From: Streptomyces gobiensis
GTDB lineage: Bacteria > Actinomycetota > Actinomycetes > Streptomycetales > Streptomycetaceae
Assembly (NCBI RefSeq): GCF_021216675.1
Contig: NZ_CP086120.1
Location: forward strand, 3,594,501 to 3,658,500
Length of the DNA stretch: 64,000 nt
Direction: 5' to 3'
In this document: one piece after another, positions 1-8,956 of the stretch
Layout of the letters: each line of letters starts with the position of its first letter
Numbering within the stretch: position 1 is the stretch's first letter
The notes under the pieces: generated by a model
What the model was told of the DNA's origin: nothing
The model's input: the letters and a program-made list of their open reading frames with translations, nothing else
The model's database searches: none
Made by a program: the position numbers and the translations under genes

Positions 1-1
1 C

Positions 2-658
2 CGCGACTTCGCCCGCGCGTCCTTCCGCTACGGCCTGGCCCGTCACTACCCCGTCTACATGTCCACCAAGAACACGATCCTGAAGGCCTACGACGGCCGC
101 TTCAAGGACCTGTTCCAGGAGGTCTTCGACGCGGAGTTCAAGGACGAGTTCGACAAGGCCGGGCTCACCTATGAGCACCGTCTGATCGACGACATGGTGG
201 CCGCCGCCATGAAGTGGGCGGGCGGCTACGTCTGGGCCTGCAAGAACTACGACGGTGACGTCCAGTCCGACACCGTCGCGCAGGGCTTCGGCTCCCTCGG
301 TCTGATGACCTCCGTGCTGATGTCCCCCGACGGCCGTACGGTCGAGGCCGAGGCCGCGCACGGCACGGTCACCCGCCACTACCGCCAGCACCAGCAGGGC
401 AAGGCCACCTCGACCAACCCGATCGCGTCGATCTTCGCCTGGACCCGTGGTCTGGCCCACCGGGGCAAGCTGGACGGCACCCCCGAGGTCACCACGTTCG
501 CCGAGACTCTGGAGCAGGTCTGCGTCGACACCGTCGAGGGCGGCCAGATGACCAAGGATCTGGCCCGGCTGATCGGTCCCGAGACCCCGTGGCTGACCAC
601 GGAGGAGTTCCTGGACGCGCTCGACGAGGGCCTGAAGAAGAAGATGGCCGAGGTGTAA
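2..658 (+). CDS. icd: NADP-dependent isocitrate dehydrogenase, C-terminal part (truncated by window edge)
   Basis: Oxidatively decarboxylates isocitrate to 2-oxoglutarate in the TCA cycle. The frame is open from base 2, so the start lies outside the window. About 218 C-terminal residues are present. The segment reading [16 protein letters not shown], followed by a DDMVA stretch and a [10 protein letters not shown] segment, is typical of the eukaryote-like homodimeric NADP-IDH of about 405 residues found in Streptomyces. The gene ends in TAA and is followed after 18 bases by a strong hairpin, so its transcript probably ends there. The other TCA genes in the window (mdh, sdhBADC) are separate units. 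Confidence 0.95.
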   Translation, partial: RDFARASFRYGLARHYPVYMSTKNTILKAYDGRFKDLFQEVFDAEFKDEFDKAGLTYEHRLIDDMVAAAMKWAGGYVWACKNYDGDVQSDTVAQGFGSLGLMTSVLMSPDGRTVEAEAAHGTVTRHYRQHQQGKATSTNPIASIFAWTRGLAHRGKLDGTPEVTTFAETLEQVCVDTVEGGQMTKDLARLIGPETPWLTTEEFLDALDEGLKKKMAEV

Positions 659-676
659 GCCGGACCGCATACAGGC

Positions 677-714
677 CGTTGGCCCGTCCTCTCCCCCGTG
701 AGGACGGGCCAACG
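677..714 (+). terminator. Rho-independent-type terminator hairpin after icd
   Basis: A perfect 15-bp stem has arms 677-691 and 700-714 around an 8-nt loop. It lies 18 nt after the icd stop. There is no T-run, which is usual for Streptomyces terminators. It also faces the end of the convergent gene at 771 and could serve both strands. Confidence 0.8.
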
Positions 715-770
715 CCGTATGTGCTCCGTACGTGACGTGCTCCTGCGTGACGTGCTGTACGTGATGTGGC

Positions 771-1145
771 TCAGTACGCGCGGAACATCGCCCAGGTGTT
801 CTTCCCCACCTTGCCGTCGGCAGCCAGGCCGTGGTCACGCTGGAACTTCTTGACCCACCGCTCGGTCTCGGGCCCGAAGATGCTGTCGACCTTCAGCGGG
901 TTACCGCCCTGCCACAGCTTGTTGATCAGGCACTGCACCTCCTTCACCCGCTTTCCGGTGTGCCCCCGCATGGTCAGTGCCTTCCCGCCGTAGTAGCCAC
1001 AGGACGCGGTGATGGAGACATCGCCGGACTGCTGAGTGGCGGGCTGGGCGGTGGTGCCGGCCTGGGCGGCCGGAGCCAGCGCGCCCGCGCCGCCGAGGAT
1101 GGCGGCGGTCATCGCACCGGCGACGATGCTCCTACGGATGTTCAT
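771..1145 (-). CDS. Secreted peptidoglycan-binding-like domain protein
   Basis: A 124-residue exported protein. Residues 1-29 form a Sec signal peptide (basic MNIRRS start, hydrophobic core, APAAQA-type cleavage site). The remainder is one peptidoglycan_binding_1-like domain, with VKEVQCLI, IFGPETERWVKKFQ and DGKVGKNTW segments. Two cysteines (near residues 49 and 72) could form a disulfide. The start is set by GGAGGAA six bases upstream; longer readings have no signal peptide. The domain closely resembles the extracellular part of the divergently transcribed XRE protein at 1491-2306, including both Cys positions. This suggests a shared ligand or competition for it, which is inference. Family membership is confident; the ligand is unknown. 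Confidence 0.85.
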   Translation of the reverse strand: MNIRRSIVAGAMTAAILGGAGALAPAAQAGTTAQPATQQSGDVSITASCGYYGGKALTMRGHTGKRVKEVQCLINKLWQGGNPLKVDSIFGPETERWVKKFQRDHGLAADGKVGKNTWAMFRAY

Positions 1146-1295
1146 GATGAGTTCCTCCCGTTTGGCGTTCCCCAGTTGTTGTTGGGGACCCTGTCGATGG
1201 GGCGGCGCGGGGTGGACCACGCCGCCCGTTGTGCGTAACCGAGATTGCTCGCCAATCGCATCCGCCGCCACAACAGACGGCTGGAGTGGGCCAAA

Positions 1296-1356
1296 CTGGG
1301 ATGTCCCAGGCCCTGACCTGCTGGGATGACTGCCGCGCGGATACCGTGCTGGGATG
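1296..1356. promoter_or_regulatory. Triple CTGGGATG direct repeats in a divergent promoter region
   Basis: The 345-bp gap 1146-1490 separates the secreted protein from the XRE operon. It carries CTGGGATG three times in the same orientation, at 1296-1303, 1321-1328 and 1349-1356. The first copy is part of a perfect palindrome, CTGGGA-TG-TCCCAG (1296-1309). The spacing of 25 and 28 bp and the position between divergent genes suit an operator for one of the neighbouring HTH proteins. No clear -35/-10 pair was recognised. Confidence 0.45.
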
Positions 1357-1490
1357 TGGGACAGCCATGAACGATGGCTGGAACGGATGGCCGATGGGGG
1401 CGGTACCCGCGCCGGGCGGTAGTTTTCGGGCATCGTTCCGAAAAAACCCGGACTTGACCGTGCCGGGTGCGGACGCGAATGGGGTGGAGC

Positions 1491-2306
1491 ATGTCGCGTT
1501 GGAAGGAGCTGCCGGATTCGCTGGACCAGCGAGTCCGTCAACTCGTCGTACAGATGCGGAGAATGAAGGATCACAGTGGGCTGAGCCTGGCCGCGCTGGC
1601 AGGACGGACCGCGTACAGCCGTTCGTCCTGGGAGCGTTATCTCAACGGCAAGCAACTGCCCTCACGTCAGGCTGTGGAGGAACTGGCCCGCGCCTGTGGC
1701 ACCGAGCCGTCCCGGCTGCTGGTGCTGCACGAAGTGGCGGAGCAGTCCTGGAACGGGGGGATGGAGACGACCGAGGAGACGACCGAGGAGACGACCGAGG
1801 AGACGACCGAGGAGACGACCGAGGAGACGACCGGGGAGACGGCCGGGGAGCCTGCCGCCGAGCCGGTGGCCGCGCCCGTGCCACATCGCCGTGGGCTGTG
1901 GGTGGCGCTGGCCGTGGTAGCGGTGTTCATCGTCGCGGGCGCCGGGCTGCTGGCCGCCCGGCCGTGGCAGCGGGAGGACACCCAACCGCCAGCCGAGGCA
2001 GCGGTGTTCGAGCACAAGCCGGGGCGTACCTACAGCTGCGATGTGACCCGCGAGAACGGCAAGCTCCACGCGGGCCGCAGCGATACGGACACGGCGTTGC
2101 TGGTGCAGGGCAGCGCCGGCTGGGAGGTTGTCGAGGCCCAGTGCCTGCTGGTCCACCACGGGTTTGAGCTCGGCGGTGTCGACGGCGTGTACGGGAACAA
2201 GTCCGAGCGCGCGGTCAAGCGCTTTCAGCGCGAGAACCGCGAGGAACATGGGCTGGTGGTCGACGGCAAGATCGGCCCGCATACCTGGAAGGTCCTCCGC
2301 GACTGA
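1491..2306 (+). CDS. Membrane-anchored XRE regulator with extracellular peptidoglycan-binding-like domain
   Basis: A 271-residue putative transmembrane one-component regulator. Residues 5-75 are a cytoplasmic XRE-type helix-turn-helix (SLAALAGRTAYSRSSWERYLNGK). It is followed by a Thr/Glu linker of ETTE repeats, a single membrane helix near residues 140-160 (LWVALAVVAVFIVAGAGLLA), and an outside domain with CDV, VEAQCLLV, VYGNKSERAVKRFQ and DGKIGPHTW segments. The outside domain is paralogous to the secreted protein at 771-1145. The ATG at 1491 follows GGTGGAG; an in-frame ATG eight codons earlier is less likely. The stop overlaps the next start as TGATG, implying translational coupling. The target genes are unknown. 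Confidence 0.85.
   Translation: MSRWKELPDSLDQRVRQLVVQMRRMKDHSGLSLAALAGRTAYSRSSWERYLNGKQLPSRQAVEELARACGTEPSRLLVLHEVAEQSWNGGMETTEETTEETTEETTEETTEETTGETAGEPAAEPVAAPVPHRRGLWVALAVVAVFIVAGAGLLAARPWQREDTQPPAEAAVFEHKPGRTYSCDVTRENGKLHAGRSDTDTALLVQGSAGWEVVEAQCLLVHHGFELGGVDGVYGNKSERAVKRFQRENREEHGLVVDGKIGPHTWKVLRD
1764..1835 (+). repeat. 12-bp tandem repeat encoding ETTE units
   Basis: Six head-to-tail copies of GAGACGACCGAG lie within the XRE gene, the last one diverged, and encode (ETTE)5-ETTG. The unit keeps frame, so copy-number change would alter only the length of the linker between the DNA-binding domain and the membrane helix. Confidence 0.9.
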
Positions 2307-3208
2307 TGCCCGAGAAGCTGGTGGAGTGCGAGCGGCTGGCGGAGGCGATGCGGGAGCTGCGCGCGGACAGCGGGCTGAGTCTGGCCGCGCTCGCCGAGCG
2401 CACCTCGTACAGCAAGTCCTCCTGGGAGCGCTATCTGAACGGCAAGAAGCTCCCGTCCCGGCAGGCCGTCGAGGAGCTGGTCCGGGTGTGCCGGGCCGAG
2501 CGGGAGGCTGTCCGGCGCTTGGGCGCCCTCTGGGAGCTGGCCGATGCCGCCTGGTCCGGACGGGGCGGCTGGGCCTCACCGCCACCGCAGCCGCAGCCGT
2601 CCGGCGCTACGGAACCTTCGGCGTCAGCGGCGTCAGCGGCATCGGGGCAGTCCGGGCAGTCTGGGCAGTCCGGGGAGTCTGCCCGGCGGGGTGGCTGGCG
2701 GGTGGCTGTACGGGGCCGCCGGGGGGCCGTCACCACGGTGCTGGCCGGGACGGGGGCGCTCACTGCGGTCGGGGCGGCCTTCGCGTTCGGCTTCCTCGGC
2801 AGCGCGTCGGGCGATGCTTCGCCATCGCCGTCACCGGCCCTGACCACCGGCTGCCGTGGGGCGGAGTGCACCGGCAAGGACCCCGAGCAGAACGCGTGCG
2901 GCGCCGCGCATGCTGACCCTGTGACGGTCGCCGAGTACCGGTCCGCCAGCGGGGCGCGGCTGGAGATCCGCTACAGCACGGTGTGCTCGGCGGGTTGGGG
3001 CCGTATCTGGAACGCGGATATCGGCGACCGTGTGCTGGTCACCTCTTCGGCTGATAAGAATGGTGCCTCTCAAGTCGCCCGGGTCGACGATGAATATGAC
3101 GCGGACGGCTATGTGTACACCCGTATGACGTGGGCTTCTGACCGTTCGGAGCTGCGGGCTTGTCTGCTGCCGAAGGACGGCGGGGAGCGCGAGTGCTTTC
3201 CTCCCTAG
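2306..3208 (+). CDS. Membrane-anchored XRE regulator with DUF2690 domain (first copy)
   Basis: A 300-residue protein with an N-terminal XRE helix-turn-helix (residues 10-75, SLAALAERTSYSKSSWERYLNGK), a Ser/Gly/Gln-rich linker, one membrane helix near 150-170, and an extracellular DUF2690 domain of about 110 residues. The DUF2690 signature is visible: CRGAECTGKDPE, a following Cys, an EIRYST segment and a CSAGWGRIW segment, with several cysteines likely in disulfides. It starts on the ATG that overlaps the upstream stop by one base. DUF2690 proteins are common in Streptomyces, often fused to an XRE domain, but their ligand is unknown. Here the gene forms an operon with the preceding XRE gene. 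Confidence 0.85.
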   Translation: MPEKLVECERLAEAMRELRADSGLSLAALAERTSYSKSSWERYLNGKKLPSRQAVEELVRVCRAEREAVRRLGALWELADAAWSGRGGWASPPPQPQPSGATEPSASAASAASGQSGQSGQSGESARRGGWRVAVRGRRGAVTTVLAGTGALTAVGAAFAFGFLGSASGDASPSPSPALTTGCRGAECTGKDPEQNACGAAHADPVTVAEYRSASGARLEIRYSTVCSAGWGRIWNADIGDRVLVTSSADKNGASQVARVDDEYDADGYVYTRMTWASDRSELRACLLPKDGGERECFPP

Positions 3209-3240
3209 TGGCACACTGGCACATGGGGGATTCACCACAG

Positions 3241-3267
3241 CACGTACAGCACATACAGCACGTACAG
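3241..3267 (+). repeat. 9-bp tandem repeat between the two DUF2690 genes
   Basis: Three units, CACGTACAG, CACATACAG and CACGTACAG, lie in the 77-nt spacer before the third XRE gene. They sit 13 nt upstream of its GGGGGAGG ribosome site. Whether they bind a regulator is unknown. Confidence 0.6.
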
Positions 3268-3285
3268 GGGGAGGAGGGGGAGGCA

Positions 3286-4353
3286 ATGCCTCGTTGGAGG
3301 GCGCTGCCGGAGGAGCTGGATCCAGAGATCCGTGAGTTCGCGGGCCAGATGCGACGTCTTGTGGACCGCAGCGGACTGAGCATCGCCGCGGTCGCGGACC
3401 GTACCGGCTACAGCAAGACGTCCTGGGAGCGCTATCTCAATGGACGGCTGCTCCCGCCGCAGGGGGCGATCTCCGCGCTGGCCGAGGTGACCGGCACAGA
3501 CGTACGGCATCTGGCGACCATGTGGGAGCTGGCCGAACGGGCCTGGAGCCGGGCCGAGATGCGGCACGACATGACGATGGAGGCCATACGGATCTCCCAG
3601 GCCCGGGAGGCGCTGGGGGCGTTCGAACCGGACGCCCCGGCGGCGAAGAAGAAGGCCAGGGGACGGGACAGGACGAAGCCGGTCAATGCCGCCACCCCGC
3701 TGCCGCCAGGCCCGGAGGAGACCGACTCAACCACGGTGCTCCGCCGTCAGTCCCGGGCTCCGGCGCAGCCGGTCGCGCCGCGGGACCGGCGGTACCACGC
3801 GCCGCAGCCGCCCGGCCCTGCCGGTCCTGCCACGCCGCCGCTCCAGGGCGGGGGCGGCCATCCCTCCGGCTCGCGCCGGGCGGGGATGTTCCTGGCGGGA
3901 GTGGTGGGCGCGCTGGCGGTCATAGGGGCCGCGGTGTTCCTCTTCGATCTGGGCGGCGGCGAGGACCAGGCCGCCGCGGAGCCGACGACGGCCCCCACGA
4001 AGCCCGCCCCGAAACTCCCGGCCGGGGTCAAGTGCTCGGGCGAGGACTGTGCCGGTGAGGATCCGGAGCTGATGGGCTGTGGCGGTCAGTACGCCGAGAC
4101 CACCTCCGACGCCATCTTCAGCGGCGCCTATATCGAGGTGCGGTACAGCGAGGTGTGCAAGGCGGCCTGGGCCCGGGTCACCGACGCCGCGCCGGGCGCC
4201 ACGGTGCGTATAACGGCCGACCAGAAGACAGAGGACAGCAAGGTCGGCGAGGACACGGACGGTTACACCAAGATGGTCGCCGCCAAGAACGCCGAGGCGG
4301 CTCGGGTCTGTCTGGAGACGGCCGTCGGCGCCGAGGGCTGCACCACGTCGTAA
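3286..4353 (+). CDS. Membrane-anchored XRE regulator with DUF2690 domain (second copy)
   Basis: A 355-residue paralogue of the previous gene. The XRE domain spans residues 10-80 (SIAAVADRTGYSKTSWERYLNGR). A long, basic then Pro/Gln-rich linker follows, with a membrane helix near 205-225 and a C-terminal DUF2690 domain (CSGEDCAGEDPE, IEVRYSEVCKAAWARV). The ATG at 3286 follows a strong GGGGGAGG; upstream in-frame ATGs would add an N-terminus absent from its paralogues. It is separated from gene 2306-3208 by 77 nt with a small tandem repeat, so it may have its own promoter. The three XRE proteins share the same helix-turn-helix and likely arose by duplication. Confidence 0.85.
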   Translation: MPRWRALPEELDPEIREFAGQMRRLVDRSGLSIAAVADRTGYSKTSWERYLNGRLLPPQGAISALAEVTGTDVRHLATMWELAERAWSRAEMRHDMTMEAIRISQAREALGAFEPDAPAAKKKARGRDRTKPVNAATPLPPGPEETDSTTVLRRQSRAPAQPVAPRDRRYHAPQPPGPAGPATPPLQGGGGHPSGSRRAGMFLAGVVGALAVIGAAVFLFDLGGGEDQAAAEPTTAPTKPAPKLPAGVKCSGEDCAGEDPELMGCGGQYAETTSDAIFSGAYIEVRYSEVCKAAWARVTDAAPGATVRITADQKTEDSKVGEDTDGYTKMVAAKNAEAARVCLETAVGAEGCTTS

Positions 4354-4437
4354 GGGCCGGCCCGAATAGGGGGCATGCGCGCCACGATCCGGGGCAGATG
4401 CTTTCACAACCCCCCACGGGTGCGGCACCGCGCGCCC

Positions 4438-4479
4438 GGCAGCCGCCCACGCTCCCCCCTCCTTGAGTGGGCGGCTGCC
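4438..4479 (+). terminator. Terminator hairpin between the XRE locus and mdh
   Basis: A perfect 13-bp stem (arms 4438-4450 and 4467-4479, GGCAGCCGCCCAC and its complement) surrounds a pyrimidine-rich 16-nt loop. It separates the XRE cluster from mdh. Confidence 0.7.
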
Positions 4480-4510
4480 CTGCGTGTCCGCGCGGGGGGA
4501 TGCACGATAG

Positions 4511-5584
<1,074 letters not shown>

Positions 5585-5604
5585 GGTTCCCTCCCCCCAG
5601 CCCC

Positions 5605-5820
5605 CTGTGCGCGGCTCCCCGCCACGCCGGGGGGGCTTCGCCCCGTTGCGGGGTGCTGTGGGTGGGTTTCCCCGTATCCCGCCCCTTCCCGCTGTGTCGA
5701 TATGCGGCTCCGCCGCGTGGCGGGGCTTTGCCCCGGGCCCCGGGGGTTTGCCGGGTGCGGGCCGGTGGCCGGGTGTTGTGCCCACCCACAGCCCCTCGCG
5801 GGGCTGCGAGTGCCCACAAC
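5605..5820 (-). repeat. Intergenic hairpin repeat, copy 1
   Basis: This copy reads on the minus strand and fills the 257-bp gap between convergent mdh and the LPMO gene. Its first module (5775-5820) has outer arms GTTGTGGGCA and TGGGCACAAC. Unlike copies 3 and 4, the inner stem is CAGCCCC/GGGGCTG. Next come a C-rich spacer, a second hairpin of the GGGGC...GCCCC type, then GGAAGGGGCGGGATA and GGGGAAACCCACCCACAG tracts shared with the other copies. Confidence 0.8.
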
Positions 5821-5841
5821 AAGGTGGAGCCCTACCCGCGG

Positions 5842-6360
5842 TCAGTTGCCGATGCGTATGTCGATGCAGGCGTAGAACGCGTTGGGGGTGTCGGCTATGT
5901 TCCAGACCGCGAGCACCTTCTGGTGGCCGCTGATGCCACCGAAGTTGACCTGGTGCGTGACGGTCTCGCCCGGCCGGGCGCCGCCGTCGTTGAACTCCGC
6001 GACCTTGGTGCCGCCCACGAAGTACTGCCAGGTGCTGGTGGCGTGCCGGGCGGTCAGCCGCCACTGGAATGACTGGCTGCTGCTGACGGGGGTGACGGGC
6101 CAGCCCTTGCTGTCGTCGTCCAGCTCGGCGAACCGTCCGTTGCCACCGCTGCAGCTCCGCAGGCCCTTTGGCCCTTCGACGCTCTGCGGCTCGTACTTTA
6201 TGTCGCCGCAGGAGACCGTTCCGGCTGCGCACTGGGCCTGGCGGGAGGGGGGTGAGTTCACATATCCGTGCGCGCTCGCCGGGCTGGCGGGCAGCGTGAT
6301 GACGAGGAGAGGGGCGACTGCCGCGCCGATCGCGACGGCCAGCTTCCTGTTCTTGTGCAT
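5842..6360 (-). CDS. Lytic polysaccharide monooxygenase, AA10 family (chitin-binding)
   Basis: A 172-residue secreted copper enzyme that oxidatively cleaves crystalline chitin or cellulose. Residues 1-30 are a signal peptide ending SPASA. Cleavage exposes His31 of HGYV, the first ligand of the copper histidine brace. The second histidine is in TARHATSTWQYF, and the C-terminal NAFYACID segment carries the usual axial aromatic. The start ATG at 6358-6360 follows AGGGAG. There is no extra carbohydrate-binding module, so this is a minimal single-domain AA10. Chitin is the likelier substrate, but residues alone do not settle it. A GH20 hexosaminidase at 42 kb could act downstream on chitin fragments. 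Confidence 0.93.
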   Translation of the reverse strand: MHKNRKLAVAIGAAVAPLLVITLPASPASAHGYVNSPPSRQAQCAAGTVSCGDIKYEPQSVEGPKGLRSCSGGNGRFAELDDDSKGWPVTPVSSSQSFQWRLTARHATSTWQYFVGGTKVAEFNDGGARPGETVTHQVNFGGISGHQKVLAVWNIADTPNAFYACIDIRIGN

Positions 6361-6513
6361 GCCAACTCCCTGATGGAGGCCGCCGCTCAAATGGGGGTTG
6401 AGGGCTTCGGCGGCCTCGTTGACTGTGGGGGGAGGCGAGTGGGTTCTTCACATCGCCAATTGGTCTAGACTTAACGATTGTCAGACCACCGTCAAGAGAC
6501 CAGGGAGGGCTGG

Positions 6514-7281
6514 TTAGAGCTGGTCGGTCGGACGGATCATCAGCTCGCAGATGGACACATGGCGTGGCCGGGTGACGATAAAGCCGATGGATTCCGCGAT
6601 ATCGCGGGCTTCGAGCCGTTCGATGGCCTTGGCGTCCAGCTCCCGCTGGATCTCCGGCCGGTTGTGGGTGCGCAGCTCCGTGACCGTGCTGCCGGGCTCG
6701 ATCACCGATACCCGGACGTGTCGTGCGGTCAGCTCCTGGCGCAGGCCCTCGCTGAAGGCACCCACGCCGAACTTCGTAGCGCTGTAGACCGCGCGGCCGC
6801 TCTTCGTGCGGCGGCCCAGTGTGGAGCCGACGTTGACGAGGTCCGCCACCCGGCGGTCGCCGTCGGTGGCGGCGCGGAGCAGATGGGGGATGGCGGCGTG
6901 GCTGGTGTACATCAGTCCGAGCAGGTTCACCTCGACCATCCGCTGCCACTCGTCCAGCTTGGCTTCCTCCGCGGGGCCGAGCAGCATCAGTCCCGCGTTG
7001 TTGACCACCGTGTCGAGCCGCCCGAGCTCGCTGACGGTCTGCTCCACGGCGTCGCGCGCCTGGTCCTCATCGGTGATGTCGGCCTGCCGTACCAGCGTGG
7101 CGTCGCCGCCGTCGCGCTGGATCCGGTCGGCCAGCCGGTCCAGACGATCGCGGCGCCGCCCCACCACAGCGACCGCCGCTCCCTCAGCGGCCAGGGCGAG
7201 GGCTGTCGCCTCACCTATTCCGCTGGTCGCTCCGGTCACCAGTGCCACGGTCCCGGACAGCCGCCGTGCTGTTTCTCCCAT
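6514..7281 (-). CDS. Short-chain dehydrogenase/reductase (SDR)
   Basis: A 255-residue classical SDR. The TGATSGIG nucleotide-binding motif is at residues 16-23. The NNAG motif, a Ser in NVGST and the catalytic YSATK follow. Arg residues in the GRRRDR segment after the second strand suggest NADP(H) preference. The ATG follows GGGGAGGG. The substrate cannot be deduced. The nearest relatives by motif are serine 3-dehydrogenase/YdfG-like SDRs. It is a single gene divergent from the D,D-carboxypeptidase. Confidence 0.85.
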   Translation of the reverse strand: MGETARRLSGTVALVTGATSGIGEATALALAAEGAAVAVVGRRRDRLDRLADRIQRDGGDATLVRQADITDEDQARDAVEQTVSELGRLDTVVNNAGLMLLGPAEEAKLDEWQRMVEVNLLGLMYTSHAAIPHLLRAATDGDRRVADLVNVGSTLGRRTKSGRAVYSATKFGVGAFSEGLRQELTARHVRVSVIEPGSTVTELRTHNRPEIQRELDAKAIERLEARDIAESIGFIVTRPRHVSICELMIRPTDQL

Positions 7282-7639
7282 AGGCCCTCCCCTGTGGAGT
7301 CGGTTTGCACCCCGAGGCCTACCCAGCCGCTACCGGTGGCGACCGTCCGTATGACCGGATCCAGACAGACCGGTGCCTCGTGCACATATGCGATAACTCA
7401 TGCGGCAGAGAGGTTCATTGGTGAGAGCCCCACTGCGCTCTACACTTCCGGGCTATACAGGCCAGCCGCTGGGCATCCCCGATATTGTGGGCATCCAATA
7501 CCTCTGGCGACGACGGCGGACCGAGGCGGCCGCGAACCGTGGCGGTTGTGGCGGCTATGGCGGTTATGGCGGCTGGGACGAATCTGACACGCCGACTGGG
7601 TACACCTATTGGCCTAAGCTGTTCACCCGAGGAGCCCTG
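7282..7639. other. Divergent intergenic region with a 9-bp GGCGGYTAT repeat
   Basis: A 358-bp gap between the SDR and the carboxypeptidase. It contains four 9-bp units of GGCGGTTGT/GGCGGCTAT type at 7541-7576. A reading frame runs through it in phase with the carboxypeptidase, but it lacks a ribosome site and precedes the signal peptide, so I treat it as non-coding. No confident promoter was seen. Confidence 0.5.
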
Positions 7640-8956
7640 GTGGATGTCCCCATTAGGGGAGTAAAGCTGTACGTTCACAGCGTGCCAAAGACTTTTCATA
7701 CCGCCGTCCGAATAACGGCAACTGCCGCGGCGCTGCTGCCCGCCCTGCTCGCCGGTGCCGTCCCCGCGTACGCGAAGGACACCGACGAGGCCAAACCGCC
7801 CGCCAAGATGTCCACGGTAGGGGGTGAACGGCTAGGCCGTCCCGGCACCCAGATAGAGCCGATCGACGGAGCCAAGGCGCCCAAGGTGCCAAAAGGGCTG
7901 ACCGCACGGTCATGGATCGTGGCGGACGCGGAGAGCGGAGAGGTACTGGCCGCGCGCAACGCGCACTGGCGGCTGCCGCCCGCCTCCACGATCAAGATGC
8001 TGTTCGCTGACACCCTGCTGCCCAAGCTCAGCAAGGACATGGAGCACACCATCCTGCCCGAGGACTTGGCGGGGCTGGGCGAAGGCAGCAGCTCGGTGGG
8101 CGTCAAGGAGGACTACACCTACAAGGTCGACGACCTATGGAACGGGGTGTTCCTCAGGTCCGGCAATGACGCGGTGTTCGCGCTGGCCGCGCTGAACGGT
8201 GGCGTGACGAAGACCGTGCGGGAGATGAACGCGCGCGCCAAGGAGCTGGGCGCCGGGGACACCCATGTGGTCAGCCCGGACGGCTACGACGCCAAGGGGC
8301 AGCACTCGTCCGCGTACGACCTGACGCTGATCGCCCGCTCCGGAATGCAGAACCCCGACTTCCGCAGGTACGCCTCGACCGTACGGGCGAAGTTCCCGGG
8401 CGGGTACAAGGACGAGGAGGAGAAGAAGAAGCGGGAGTACTTCGAACTCCAGACCACCAACCGGCTGCTCATCGGGGACTACGGCCTGGAGCCCTATGAG
8501 GGCTTGGCCGGAATCAAGAACGGCTACACCAGCAAGGCGGGCTTCACCTTCACCGGTGTCGCCCAACGCGGCGACCGGAAGCTGCTGGTGACGGTCATGC
8601 ACCCGGACAGCGGGCGCAACAGGGTCTACCAGGAGACGGCCAAGCTGCTGGACTGGGGCTTCAAGGCGGCCGGGAAGGTGCAGCCGGTCGGGGAACTGGT
8701 GCCGCCGGTGACCGAGCAGGAGGCCGTGAAGGCGGGTAACGGCAAGAACAGCGACGGTGACAAGGACGCGGTCGACAACACCGCCGTCGGCGGCGAGCAG
8801 GGGTCCGGCGGTTTTGGGATAGCCCTCGGCATCGCGGGCGCCACGCTGGTCGTGCTCGGAGCGGCGGCGTTCGCGGTGAACCGGCGCTGGCCCCTGCCCA
8901 TCGCGATCACCCGGGGAGCGCCTCAGCGATCTCGTCCTCCGGAGGAGCGGGGTTAG
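7640..8956 (+). CDS. D-alanyl-D-alanine carboxypeptidase (peptidase S11), membrane-anchored
   Basis: A 438-residue penicillin-binding D,D-carboxypeptidase that trims peptidoglycan stem pentapeptides outside the membrane. It has an N-terminal signal (hydrophobic stretch ITATAAALLPALLAGAV before AYA). The active-site tetrad STIK follows in PPASTIKML, SGN is in FLRSGNDAVF, and the third motif reads KNG rather than KTG in GIKNGYTSKAG. A C-terminal membrane helix (LGIAGATLVVLGAAAF) would tether it. The GTG at 7640 follows GAGGAG with good spacing; a GTG at 7682 is an alternative. Its 3' end overlaps the convergent BrkB gene by 50 bp. Confidence 0.9.
   Translation: MDVPIRGVKLYVHSVPKTFHTAVRITATAAALLPALLAGAVPAYAKDTDEAKPPAKMSTVGGERLGRPGTQIEPIDGAKAPKVPKGLTARSWIVADAESGEVLAARNAHWRLPPASTIKMLFADTLLPKLSKDMEHTILPEDLAGLGEGSSSVGVKEDYTYKVDDLWNGVFLRSGNDAVFALAALNGGVTKTVREMNARAKELGAGDTHVVSPDGYDAKGQHSSAYDLTLIARSGMQNPDFRRYASTVRAKFPGGYKDEEEKKKREYFELQTTNRLLIGDYGLEPYEGLAGIKNGYTSKAGFTFTGVAQRGDRKLLVTVMHPDSGRNRVYQETAKLLDWGFKAAGKVQPVGELVPPVTEQEAVKAGNGKNSDGDKDAVDNTAVGGEQGSGGFGIALGIAGATLVVLGAAAFAVNRRWPLPIAITRGAPQRSRPPEERG

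Noticed and set aside
1764-1835. ETTE repeat considered as a separate gene or CRISPR-like element
   Set aside because: It is in frame within the XRE protein and has no spacers.
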